Assembly (NCBI RefSeq): GCF_000255705.1
Contig: NZ_JH636439.1
Span: 948,389-1,012,388, forward strand
DNA from: Zavarzinella formosa DSM 19928
GTDB lineage: Bacteria; Planctomycetota; Planctomycetia; Gemmatales; Gemmataceae
Direction of reading: 5' to 3'
DNA: 64,000 bases
Both the position numbers and the translations under genes were made by a program. The notes below the pieces were generated by a model, which was not told the DNA's origin, ran no database searches, and worked only from the letters and a program-made list of their open reading frames with translations. Positions 8,416 through 16,658 of the stretch are shown here, one piece after another. Positions within the stretch are counted from its first letter, which is position 1. The number at the start of each line of letters is the position of its first letter.

Positions 8416-9795
8416 TCAAGCCAAGATGTCTTTCACAACGTGGCCGTGAACATCTGTCAGCCGGAAGTCGCGGCCGCTGTATCGGTAGGTCAGTTTTTCG
8501 TGGTCGAGGCCGAGCAGGTGGAGGATGGTGGCGTGCAAATCGTGGACGGCGACGCGGTTCTCCTCGGCTTTGAAACCGAACTCGTCGGTCGCCCCGTGGG
8601 CGATTCCGCCTTTCACCCCGCCGCCGGCCATCCACATGGTGAATCCGTAGTGGTTGTGGTCGCGGCCGTCGCCGTTCTCGGACACCGGGGTGCGGCCAAA
8701 TTCCCCGCCCCAGATGACCAGAGTGTCTTCCAGCAAGCCCCGTTGTCGGAGGTCTTTCAGCAAGGCCGCGATGGGGCGGTCAATCTCTCCGCATTTCTTC
8801 TTCAACTCGCCGTTGATCCCGGAATGGTGGTCCCATCCGCCGTTCGATAGTTGCACGAAACGGACACCCCGCTCGACCAATCGCCGCGCCAAGAGACAAC
8901 CTCGGGCGAATTCACCTTGCCCGTACATTTCACGAATTCGCAATGGCTCCCGGCGGGTGTCGAACGCCTCTCCGGCGGCGGTCTGCATTCGGAAGGCCGT
9001 CTCCATCGCCCGGACGCGGGCTTCCAATTGCGGGTCGTTCCCGTTTGCCACGGCATGGTTGTGATTGAATGCCTGGAGTGCGTCGAGTTGCCGCTTCTGA
9101 TCATCGGGGCCAATGGCCGGGTTTCGCAGGTGACGGATCATCTTCTCCGGATCGGATTCGGTGGCGGATACGCGAGTCGCTTGGAATTGGCCGGGCAGGT
9201 AACCGCTTCGCTCGAAGCCGACTTGGCCGAAGCCGCCGCCGAGGGAGACGAAGCCGGGCAGGTCCGCGTTCTCCGAACCCAACCCATAAGAAACCCACGA
9301 CCCGATCCCCGGATGGGTGGCGTCGATCCGGCCGCTGGCCATGAAGTTGGCGGCCGGCGAGTGGTTCGGATTGGTTGCGTAAACCGACCGGAGGAGGCAG
9401 AGTTCGTCCACGCATTCCCGGATGTTTGGAAGCAAATCGCTCACCGGCAATCCAGATTTTCCGCCCGGCCGGAACTTGAACACAGAGGGAAGCAACCCGC
9501 CGGTGACACGCTCCGTGCGCAGGTCAGCCGCCCCTGGCCGCTTTCCGGCATGTTTCTCAAGGACCGGCTTCGGGTCGAACATATCGAGTTGCGACGGCCC
9601 CCCGGCCATGAACAGGAAGATCACCCGCTTGGCTCGGGGTTTGAAATGCGGTTTCCCCGCCGCCGGAGAAACCGTTGGCGCGTCCACGGCGTGTAGATAG
9701 CTTGACAGTCCAAGCAGACCGACGCTGCCGCCGAGTTCACTGAGGAACGACCGGCGAGTTTGGGCGAACGGATCAACAGAATTAAATCGGTTCAT
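8416..9795 (-). CDS. DUF1501 secreted protein (partner of PSD1)
   Basis: 459 residues. The N-terminus has a twin-arginine-like signal (TRRSFLSELGGSVGLLGL), so export in folded form is likely. The body is DUF1501, a family related to the sulfatase/alkaline phosphatase fold: MAGGPSQLDMFDPKP near the start, VIWGGEFGRTP in the middle and LHATILHLLGLDHEKLTYRY at the end. Its reaction is not known. It lies 13 bases after the stop of the PSD1 gene on the same strand, the pairing that recurs at 44-49.5 kb, so the two products probably work together in the periplasm. Confidence 0.9.
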   Translation of the reverse strand: MNRFNSVDPFAQTRRSFLSELGGSVGLLGLSSYLHAVDAPTVSPAAGKPHFKPRAKRVIFLFMAGGPSQLDMFDPKPVLEKHAGKRPGAADLRTERVTGGLLPSVFKFRPGGKSGLPVSDLLPNIRECVDELCLLRSVYATNPNHSPAANFMASGRIDATHPGIGSWVSYGLGSENADLPGFVSLGGGFGQVGFERSGYLPGQFQATRVSATESDPEKMIRHLRNPAIGPDDQKRQLDALQAFNHNHAVANGNDPQLEARVRAMETAFRMQTAAGEAFDTRREPLRIREMYGQGEFARGCLLARRLVERGVRFVQLSNGGWDHHSGINGELKKKCGEIDRPIAALLKDLRQRGLLEDTLVIWGGEFGRTPVSENGDGRDHNHYGFTMWMAGGGVKGGIAHGATDEFGFKAEENRVAVHDLHATILHLLGLDHEKLTYRYSGRDFRLTDVHGHVVKDILA

Positions 9796-9808
9796 AAGAA
9801 GTTCGCCG

Positions 9809-12196
9809 TCAGTTCAGAAACAGAAATTCGTTGCTCGCCAGAAGAGTTTGGGAGAGAAGTTCCCATGCGGGCACGCCTCCCTCTTTCGCCGGTTGAATCA
9901 ATCGCCGGGCGGTCATCAATTCATCAGCGGTCGGGTCACGCAGAAGCACCCGTCGGAACAAAGCCTTCGTTCCGTCTTCGATTGATTGTCCGGTGGCTGT
10001 CGCCTTGGCCAGCGTAGCTGCCGACTGTCGGACGAACGGGCTGTTGAGGAAGTAAAGCTGTTGAACCGGCGTCGTCGTTGACTCGCGTTTCTCCCCGTGG
10101 CCCCTTGGGTCCGGCAAATCAAACAAGCGGTGAATGTCGGCGGGGCGTTCCCGGCTTACCCTTCCGTAAACCGTTCGGCGAACACTCTTCGGGCCGTCCA
10201 GATTGTCCGACGGTCCGCCGCCGGCGAGACTGAGTTGGCCGCTCACTTGAAGGATCGCGTCCCGCCATTCTTCCAGTTCCAACCGCTTGCGGGGCGCCCG
10301 CCACAGCCACCGGTCATCCGGGTCGGAGGCGGCCGCTTTCTCATCGTGCCGGCTCGATTGCCGATACGCGGCGGATGTCACCAATTCCCGGACCAGCCAT
10401 TTCACCGACCAGCGGTTGGCGACGAACCGGGCCGCGAGGTCGTCAAGAAGTTCGGGGTGGGTCGGGCGGTCGCCGAGCGAGCCGAAGTTGCTGGGGGTGG
10501 TCACCAAGTGCCGTCCGAACACCCAGCCCCATACCCGGTTCACGAACACTCGCGAGGTCAAACCGGCGGCATCCGTGGTGATCGCGTTGGCCAATTCACG
10601 CCGACCGCTTCCTTCGCGGAACGGTCTTGCTTCCCCGCTTGAAAGCACGCCCAAGAACCGCCGGGGGACGATCTCCCCCGGCCGGGCCGGATTGCCCCGG
10701 ATGAAGACGGGTAGGTTCCGGTATTGGCCGGGTTTGTAATCAACGACTGTCCACGCCGGGTCGTCGCCGTTGACCCATGTTCCGGCATCACGGACGACGT
10801 TCGCGGTCGGCCCCGATGTGTCCAATGCCTGTTCCCGCTTTTTAAGGTCGGCCATCTTCGCTTCAATCGCCTTGATTTTGGGATCAAACACGGTGGCGTC
10901 TTTCTTCTCCTTCAGGGCCGTTCCGCGCATTTCCTTCGCATAGCCAAGCCGGAGCGTCGCATCAAGCAGATCAAGCCGGACGGTCATGAGGGCATTTTGG
11001 CCCGCGTCGGCATCGGGTTTCAACGGCCGCTCCGCGAGTTGGGTGTTTGCCATCACCCCGGCGAGGGCGTAATAATCTTCTGCGGTGATCGGGTCGAATT
11101 TGTGATCGTGGCAGCGGGCGCATGCGACCGTCAGGCCGAGGAATCCACGGGTAATGACGTCCACTCGTTCGTCCCATTCATCGGCGACGAACGCGGCGAT
11201 CACATCTTTCGAGAGTTTTGGCTCTTTGTGGTAAACCGGCGAAAGCCCCAGGAATCCAAGAGCCGCGTAATCCGCAGGCTGGGTGTCCGGCGCCAAGTCG
11301 GCAGCGAGTTGAAGCCGTATAAACCGGTCGAAAGGGACATCGGCATTGAATGTCCCGATCACCCAATCGCGGTATCGATAAGGAAAACGGGGCGGTTTGC
11401 AGGTCGCCTCACTCGTGGAATTGTCCTCGGCATAGCGGGCCACATCAAGCCAGTGGCGCGCCCATTTCTCCCCGAATCGCGGCGATGCAAGCAATTCATC
11501 AACCAACCGCTCGTAGGCATCCGGCCGGGTGTCGGCGGCGAACGCTTCCACTTGTTCAAACGTGGGAGGAAGGCCGACAAGGTCAAAGTAAACTCGCCGG
11601 ATTAATGTCCGAGCATCCGCCGCCGGGGCGGGCGAGAGTTTTTGCTCGTCGAGCTTTTGAAGAATAAAGGAGTCTGCTTTTCGGGCCGGCCACTTTGGGT
11701 TCGAGACCTTCGGAGTAGGCCGTTCAACGACCGGCTGAAACGACCAGAATTTTCGGGCCGCTTCCCCAACCTCCGGCTTGGCTGTTGCCGCCGCCGGGAG
11801 CGGCGCCCCCATCTTCACCCATCGCCCGAGATCGGCCACAATGGCATCCGGCAGTTTCCCCTTCGGGGGCATCGCCGGGGCATCAGCCGCATGGGCAATA
11901 GACCGCAAGAGCAGACTCTTCTCATCGTTCGCTTTGACGGCCGGGCCGGAATCGCCTCCCCGACGGATGGCCTCCGGGGTGTCGAGCCGAAGGCCGCCTT
12001 TCTCTTTTTTCGCACCCGCCGAGTGACAGGAGTAGCAATGTTCGACGAGGATGGGCCGGACTTTCTTTTCAAAGAAATCAACGCCGTCGTCAGCCCGCCC
12101 GCCTGTCGGCATAAAAGTGACAAGCAGGAGGGTGAACGTGGCAAATGTTTGTTGTCGGCGATTCAAAGCTTTGGCTGGACGGGTTCCGGCTTGCAT
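9809..12196 (-). CDS. PSD1-type cytochrome protein (PSCyt1, DUF1549, DUF1553)
   Basis: 795 residues from ATG at 12196; a TTG start at 12235 would add 13 residues before the signal peptide and is less likely. After the signal peptide comes PSCyt1, with the haem-type motif CYSCH (residues 54-58), then DUF1549/PSCyt2 with LLASPRFGEKWARHWLDVAR and a second CxxCH in CARCHDHKFDP, then DUF1553/PSD1 ending in LLASNEFLFLN. Such proteins are abundant in planctomycetes and thought to be secreted redox or polysaccharide-linked factors; no reaction is established. It shares an operon with the DUF1501 gene and is divergent from the lactonase gene. Confidence 0.9.
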   Translation of the reverse strand: MQAGTRPAKALNRRQQTFATFTLLLVTFMPTGGRADDGVDFFEKKVRPILVEHCYSCHSAGAKKEKGGLRLDTPEAIRRGGDSGPAVKANDEKSLLLRSIAHAADAPAMPPKGKLPDAIVADLGRWVKMGAPLPAAATAKPEVGEAARKFWSFQPVVERPTPKVSNPKWPARKADSFILQKLDEQKLSPAPAADARTLIRRVYFDLVGLPPTFEQVEAFAADTRPDAYERLVDELLASPRFGEKWARHWLDVARYAEDNSTSEATCKPPRFPYRYRDWVIGTFNADVPFDRFIRLQLAADLAPDTQPADYAALGFLGLSPVYHKEPKLSKDVIAAFVADEWDERVDVITRGFLGLTVACARCHDHKFDPITAEDYYALAGVMANTQLAERPLKPDADAGQNALMTVRLDLLDATLRLGYAKEMRGTALKEKKDATVFDPKIKAIEAKMADLKKREQALDTSGPTANVVRDAGTWVNGDDPAWTVVDYKPGQYRNLPVFIRGNPARPGEIVPRRFLGVLSSGEARPFREGSGRRELANAITTDAAGLTSRVFVNRVWGWVFGRHLVTTPSNFGSLGDRPTHPELLDDLAARFVANRWSVKWLVRELVTSAAYRQSSRHDEKAAASDPDDRWLWRAPRKRLELEEWRDAILQVSGQLSLAGGGPSDNLDGPKSVRRTVYGRVSRERPADIHRLFDLPDPRGHGEKRESTTTPVQQLYFLNSPFVRQSAATLAKATATGQSIEDGTKALFRRVLLRDPTADELMTARRLIQPAKEGGVPAWELLSQTLLASNEFLFLN

Positions 12197-12438
12197 GACC
12201 GTCACAAAGAATGGGGATGCGGGTGGGAATACCAAACAAAGTTATCGTAAATGATACAGGCGCCGTTGTCGAGCAACGTCGTGGGAATCCAAAGCCTTTC
12301 ATCGCGTTTTGACAGTTCATTGAGGCAAGAGTGGTGATTCAGCCGTCATGCGCCTTGGCATAGAATCCATCTCCTGTCGGCGTAACATGTCTTTCGTGTT
12401 TGAACCCGCTCTTCCATTCTGATCCGGGAGTATTCATC

Positions 12439-13476
12439 ATGAGCCGAACTTGTCTTTTATGCTTTGGATTGCTGACGGGATTCGTCGTTCCACCCCTCGC
12501 CGCGCAAGAACCGAAAACTCCCGGCAAAACAGACGGCACCAAGGAGATCATCGGGACGGTTGAACGTCTTGATCCCCGCTTTGATTCGCTGGTTCCCAAA
12601 GACGCCCAACTAGAAAAGATCGCGGCCGGCTACATCTGGACCGAAGGCGCGGCTTGGCACAAATCCGGCAAATTTCTCCTCTTTTCCGATATTCCCAACA
12701 ACGTCGTCATCAAATGGAAGGAAGGAGAGGGCACCTCTGAATTCCTGAAGCCCTCCGGCTACACCGGCGACAAACCTCGCGGCGGCAAAGCCGGTGACGA
12801 ACCCGGTTCCAACGGGCTAGCCGTCGATGCCCAAGGTCGGCTGCACCTGTGCGAACACGGTGACCGCCGTGTCACGCGGCTTGAAAAGGACGGCAAAAAG
12901 ACTGTCTTGGCCGACAAATACTTGGACAAGCGGCTCAACAGCCCCAACGATTTGGCCATCCATCCCAATGGGGATATCTATTTCACCGATCCTCCCTACG
13001 GTCTCGACAAAGGTGCCAAACGCGAACTCGATTTCACCGGCGTCTATCGCATCAATGCCAAAGACGGCAAGTTGTCACTGATCGCCAAGGACTTGAACCC
13101 AAATGGCATCACGCTTTCGCCGGACGCGAAGAAACTCTACGTCACCAACGGTAGCAAGTGGGTGGTGTTTCCTGTGAATGAGGACGGCACAACCGGCGAA
13201 GCAAAGCTCTTCGTTGATCCCGCCCAATGGACGGCCCCCAAGGTGAAGGGCGGCGGGGTCGATGGCTTGAAGTGCGATTCCCAAGGCAATATCTGGGCGA
13301 CCGGTCCGGGGGGCGTTTGTGTCATGGCGCCGGATGGAACGTTGTTGGGCCGATTCCTCACCGGAGATCGCACGGCGAACCTTTGTTTCGGCGGAGAAGA
13401 CGGACAAACATTGTTTGTTTGCGTTAATCACCGGATGGCCAAGGTGCGGGTGACAGCCAAGGGAATTGGCTGGTGA
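12439..13476 (+). CDS. Secreted SMP-30/gluconolactonase/LRE-like protein
   Basis: 345 residues from ATG at 12439, which has GGGAG nine bases upstream and opens a signal peptide (MSRTCLLCFGLLTGFVVPP). The rest is a six-bladed beta-propeller of the SMP-30 family: WTEGAAWHKSG, PGSNGLAVDAQGRLHLCEHG, NSPNDLAIHPNGDIYFTDPP and NPNGITLSPDAKKLYV hold the acidic and Asn metal ligands expected of a calcium-dependent lactonase. It probably hydrolyses a sugar lactone outside the cytoplasmic membrane; the exact substrate is unknown. It is a single gene ended by a hairpin terminator. Confidence 0.88.
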   Translation: MSRTCLLCFGLLTGFVVPPLAAQEPKTPGKTDGTKEIIGTVERLDPRFDSLVPKDAQLEKIAAGYIWTEGAAWHKSGKFLLFSDIPNNVVIKWKEGEGTSEFLKPSGYTGDKPRGGKAGDEPGSNGLAVDAQGRLHLCEHGDRRVTRLEKDGKKTVLADKYLDKRLNSPNDLAIHPNGDIYFTDPPYGLDKGAKRELDFTGVYRINAKDGKLSLIAKDLNPNGITLSPDAKKLYVTNGSKWVVFPVNEDGTTGEAKLFVDPAQWTAPKVKGGGVDGLKCDSQGNIWATGPGGVCVMAPDGTLLGRFLTGDRTANLCFGGEDGQTLFVCVNHRMAKVRVTAKGIGW

Positions 13477-13484
13477 TCGACCGA

Positions 13485-13518
13485 GGGGATCATTTCCACG
13501 GCGATTCGATCCCCTTTT
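13485..13518 (+). terminator. Rho-independent terminator after the SMP-30 gene
   Basis: GGGGATC (13485-13491) pairs with GATCCCC (13508-13514) and is followed by TTTT, nine bases past the stop codon. The 16-nt loop is long. Confidence 0.6.
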
Positions 13519-13614
13519 CTACGAGAGAATTTTACATTTCAAGCCCGGGTTCTTTCCTTCGATCTCGAATAGAATTTTCCCCCTCTCCGAGGTTGTTCAC
13601 TTTTGGGCGGGGTA

Positions 13615-14187
13615 ATGATTGAGGTGACGCAGCTTTTGAACGCGGCCGATCAAGGCGACCCGCAGGCCGCCGCCCATTTGTTGCCTTTGGTTTATGACGA
13701 ACTTCGCCGCCTTGCCGCCGCCCGATTGGCGGCCGAGCCGTCCGGCAACACACTTCAGCCGACCGCGCTCGTTCACGAGGCATACCTCCGGCTGGTCGGG
13801 GCTTCCGGCGGTGATCAGTGGGATCATCGCGGCCACTTTTTCGCCGCCGCTGCCGAGGCCATGCGGCGCATCCTCATTGACGACGCCCGGCGCAAGGCGG
13901 CCGAGCGGCACGGCGGGGCGATGCGACGTCAGGAACTCGATGCGGATGTCTCACCCGTCCCCGAACCCAACGAAGATTTGCTTGCGCTGGACGAGGCTTT
14001 GAACCGGCTGGAGGTTGAAGACCCGCTCAAAGCCAATCTCGTGAAACTCCGGTATTTTGCCGGACTGAGTCTCGCCGAGGCGGCGGCCGCCCTTGACCTG
14101 CCCGAGCGGACGGCCGGGCGGCATTGGGCCTTCGCACGGGCCTGGCTTCGGCGGGCCGTCGAAGGGTCGTCGGAAAAAGAATCATAA
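13615..14187 (+). CDS. ECF RNA polymerase sigma factor, planctomycete type
   Basis: 190 residues from ATG at 13615, preceded by GGCGGGG; a TTG four codons upstream is possible. Region 2 reads LVYDELRRLAAARL, followed by TALVHEAYLRLV and FFAAAAEAMRRILIDDARR, all typical of the ECF family (PF07638) expanded in planctomycetes. Region 4 reads NLVKLRYFAGLSLAEAAAAL with a helix-turn-helix. It directs RNA polymerase to a set of stress or envelope promoters. The next gene is a membrane Ser/Thr kinase, the usual partner in this group instead of a classical anti-sigma factor. The 38-bp element that overlaps its stop codon is a candidate target site. Confidence 0.93.
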   Translation: MIEVTQLLNAADQGDPQAAAHLLPLVYDELRRLAAARLAAEPSGNTLQPTALVHEAYLRLVGASGGDQWDHRGHFFAAAAEAMRRILIDDARRKAAERHGGAMRRQELDADVSPVPEPNEDLLALDEALNRLEVEDPLKANLVKLRYFAGLSLAEAAAALDLPERTAGRHWAFARAWLRRAVEGSSEKES

Positions 14188-14223
14188 ATGTTGGCCAGGT
14201 TTTGGCCGGAATCTCGCATTGGG
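14186..14223 (+). repeat. 38-bp direct repeat, copy A (upstream of the kinase gene)
   Basis: This copy begins at the stop codon of the sigma gene and ends 35 bases before the kinase start. It matches copy B (16526-16563) at 37 of 38 positions. It contains the inverted repeat GGCCA-N5-TGGCC, and the single mismatch falls in the N5 spacer. A sigma-dependent promoter or operator is likely but unproven. Confidence 0.75.
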
Positions 14224-14258
14224 AACAAGGCGACCGGCAATCGTGAGGGTTTCTCGTT

Positions 14259-16427
14259 ATGACGGAGGAACAAGTCTTTCTGGCCGCTCTCGACTTGGAC
14301 AATCCGGATGACCGCACCGCTTTTCTGGAAAAGGCTTGCGGCGGGGATGTCGCATTCCGTCGTCAGGTGGATGAACTGCTGGCCGCCCATTTCAAACCGG
14401 GTGAGTTCCTGAATGAGCCGCTTGGCCGGCAGTTGGGGTCCGGTTTGGCCACACCGGTCCACGACTGCTTGGTGAGTCAGATCGCCAATCAGCGAGGCGG
14501 CGCCGGGGCGGGCGAGAAGAAGCCGGAAGAGGAACACGACGACCTGCAATTCTTGAAACCATCCGCCCGTCCCGATTCGCTCGGCCGGATCGGCCACTAC
14601 GAGGTGCTGCAAGTTCTCGGCCGGGGAGGGTTCGGAATCGTCTTCCGGGCGTTTGACGAGGCACTCCAACGAGTGGTCGCGCTGAAAGCCCTGGCCCCGA
14701 CGGTTGCCGCCACTTCGCCGGCCCGCAAACGATTCTTGCGAGAAGCCCGGTCGTCGGCGCGGGTTCGGCATGAAAATGTTGTTCAGATCCATGCCGTCGA
14801 GGAACAGCCGTTGCCCTATCTGGTGATGGAATTCATCCCCGGCGAGACCCTTCAGCAGCGAATCAACCGCACCGGCCCGCTGGATGCGCCGGAGATCGTG
14901 CGCTTCGGCCGACAGATCGCCGAGGCGTTGGCCGCCGCCCACGCCACCGGGTTGATCCACCGGGATATCAAGCCGTGCAACGTGTTGATCGAAGAGGGGC
15001 ATCAGCGAATCAAAGTCAACGATTTTGGCCTGGCACGCGCGGCCGACGACGCCAGCCTGACCCAGAGCGGCATGTTGGCTGGCACGCCGATGTTTATGGC
15101 CCCGGAGCAGGCGAGGGGAGAACCGCTCGATCATCGGGCCGACTTGTTCAGCCTTGGCAGCGTGCTGTATGTCATGGCCACCGGCCGGCCGCCGTTTCGC
15201 GCCTCGACCACTTACGCCGTGTTGAGGCGGGTCATTGAGGATTCCCCGAGGCCCATCCGGGACTTGATTCCCGAAACACCGCAATGGCTTTCAGACATCA
15301 TCGCCAAACTGCAAGCCAAGAAGTCGTCAGACCGTTTCCAGTCGGCCCGCGAAGTGGCCGATGTTCTCGCCGACTGCGAAACCCGGCTTGGGATGAACCC
15401 CCCGCCCAAGAGTTTCTCCCGCATCTCCCGGAGCAGACCTTCGGCGTCGAGGTTCGGCCAGTGGAAATGGCTTGTGGCGGCAGTTTTATTTCTCCCGGTG
15501 CTTGCTCTCGCCGCGACAGAGTTTATCGGGCTGACACATTGGCTTCATCATCAGCAGCCGATCCCCGACCAATCAAAGAATGTTGAAGGAGAACAGACGC
15601 GGCTTGAGCGACCGCAAGACAATGGATTGCCTGTGGATTTCAACAACACGCTGGCAATGAAATTCAAGCTTATCCCGGCCGGAAAGTTTAAGATGGGTTC
15701 CTCGCCGGAAGAAATCGAATATTGGCTGAATCTGGTCGAGCAGGAGGGGCACAAACTATTTTTGCGTTCGGAATCGCCCGAGCATGAGGTGGAGATCACG
15801 AAACCATTTTATCTGGGCGCCACGGAAGTCACCGTCGGGCAGTTTCGGCAGTTCATTGAGGCGAACCCCAAATATATGCCGGACGATGATCGCTGGAATG
15901 ATCCGGGGTTTAAGCAAACGAACGAGCATCCGGTCGTTTGGATTTCGTGGCGGGACGCGAGCGAATTCTGCAATTGGTTGAGCAAGAAAGAAGGAAGAAA
16001 GTACCGGCTGCCCACGGAGGCCGAGTGGGAGTATGCCTGCCGGGCCGGAACAAATACTCGCTATTGTTACGGCGACGACGAAGCCCAATTGGACCGGCAT
16101 GCTTGGTTCATCAACAATTCAAAATTTGGAACAAAGCCGGTGGCCGGAAAAAAGTCCAACAATTGGGGGCTTTTCGACATGCACGGGAATGCCTGGGAAT
16201 GGTGCCAGGACTATCACGATTTCGACTATTACCAGAACAGTCCCGCGCGCGACCCGATGGGGCCCGAAGACGGCATGAGGTACGTCAAACGCGGCGGCGC
16301 ATGGTGTTTTGGGGCCGTGGATGCCCGCTCCGCTTATCGCAGCCACACCGGCGGCGGCTGCGAGTGCGGCTTCCGTGTTTTGCTTGTCGCGCCTCCCGAT
16401 AATGCCCCGGCAGAGAACGCAAAATAG
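14259..16427 (+). CDS. Membrane Ser/Thr protein kinase fused to a formylglycine-generating-enzyme-like domain
   Basis: 722 residues. The kinase domain (about 113-375) has the glycine loop GRGGFGIVF, the catalytic lysine in VVALKAL, the catalytic loop HRDIKPCNVL, the metal motif DFGLAR and APEQ, so it should be active. A membrane helix follows near 404-424 (WLVAAVLFLPVLALAA). The outer part (about 460-715) is a sulfatase-modifying/FGE domain: AMKFKLIPAGKFKMGSS, YRLPTEAEWEYACRAG, NNWGLFDMHGNAWEWCQDY and FGFRVL-like end. FGE-like domains often bind or sense ligands outside the cell. The topology is a cytoplasmic kinase with a periplasmic sensor, matched to the adjacent sigma gene. Confidence 0.93.
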   Translation: MTEEQVFLAALDLDNPDDRTAFLEKACGGDVAFRRQVDELLAAHFKPGEFLNEPLGRQLGSGLATPVHDCLVSQIANQRGGAGAGEKKPEEEHDDLQFLKPSARPDSLGRIGHYEVLQVLGRGGFGIVFRAFDEALQRVVALKALAPTVAATSPARKRFLREARSSARVRHENVVQIHAVEEQPLPYLVMEFIPGETLQQRINRTGPLDAPEIVRFGRQIAEALAAAHATGLIHRDIKPCNVLIEEGHQRIKVNDFGLARAADDASLTQSGMLAGTPMFMAPEQARGEPLDHRADLFSLGSVLYVMATGRPPFRASTTYAVLRRVIEDSPRPIRDLIPETPQWLSDIIAKLQAKKSSDRFQSAREVADVLADCETRLGMNPPPKSFSRISRSRPSASRFGQWKWLVAAVLFLPVLALAATEFIGLTHWLHHQQPIPDQSKNVEGEQTRLERPQDNGLPVDFNNTLAMKFKLIPAGKFKMGSSPEEIEYWLNLVEQEGHKLFLRSESPEHEVEITKPFYLGATEVTVGQFRQFIEANPKYMPDDDRWNDPGFKQTNEHPVVWISWRDASEFCNWLSKKEGRKYRLPTEAEWEYACRAGTNTRYCYGDDEAQLDRHAWFINNSKFGTKPVAGKKSNNWGLFDMHGNAWEWCQDYHDFDYYQNSPARDPMGPEDGMRYVKRGGAWCFGAVDARSAYRSHTGGGCECGFRVLLVAPPDNAPAENAK

Positions 16428-16525
16428 GATTGGCCACACACCAACTCGATTCGCCTTCCGTCATTGATCACTTCGTTATCTTCCAATCTGTTTCATCTTC
16501 AAAAGCGTTTCCGAGAAAATCTGGA

Positions 16526-16563
16526 AAATGTTGGCCAGCTTTTGGCCGGAATCTCGCATTGGG
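16526..16563 (+). repeat. 38-bp direct repeat, copy B (upstream of the FG-GAP gene)
   Basis: One mismatch (C for G) against copy A at 14186-14223, exactly 2,340 bp apart. Flanking sequence is unrelated, so the 38 bp themselves are conserved. It lies 95-190 bases before the possible starts of the next surface-protein gene, as copy A lies before the kinase gene. The 231 bases between the kinase stop and 16659 show nothing else. Confidence 0.75.
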
Positions 16564-16658
16564 TGTGACCAGCGAAGGATTGCAGTCAAACCCCGCACCA
16601 CAACGGCGGGTGGTTTCGTGCGTGCCGGTTGGTCGGGCCGTGCGAGATGTGACGGGGC

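Noticed and set aside
8416-9795. DUF1501 proteins as true sulfatases
   Set aside because: The C/S-x-P-x-R formylglycine site is absent; only the wider fold family is supported.
13929-15284. 451-codon leftward frame opposite the sigma and kinase genes
   Set aside because: Antisense to two genes with complete catalytic motifs.
14186-16563. 38-bp repeats as ends of a mobile element carrying the kinase gene
   Set aside because: Repeats are direct, not inverted, no transposase lies between them, and both sit at promoter positions.
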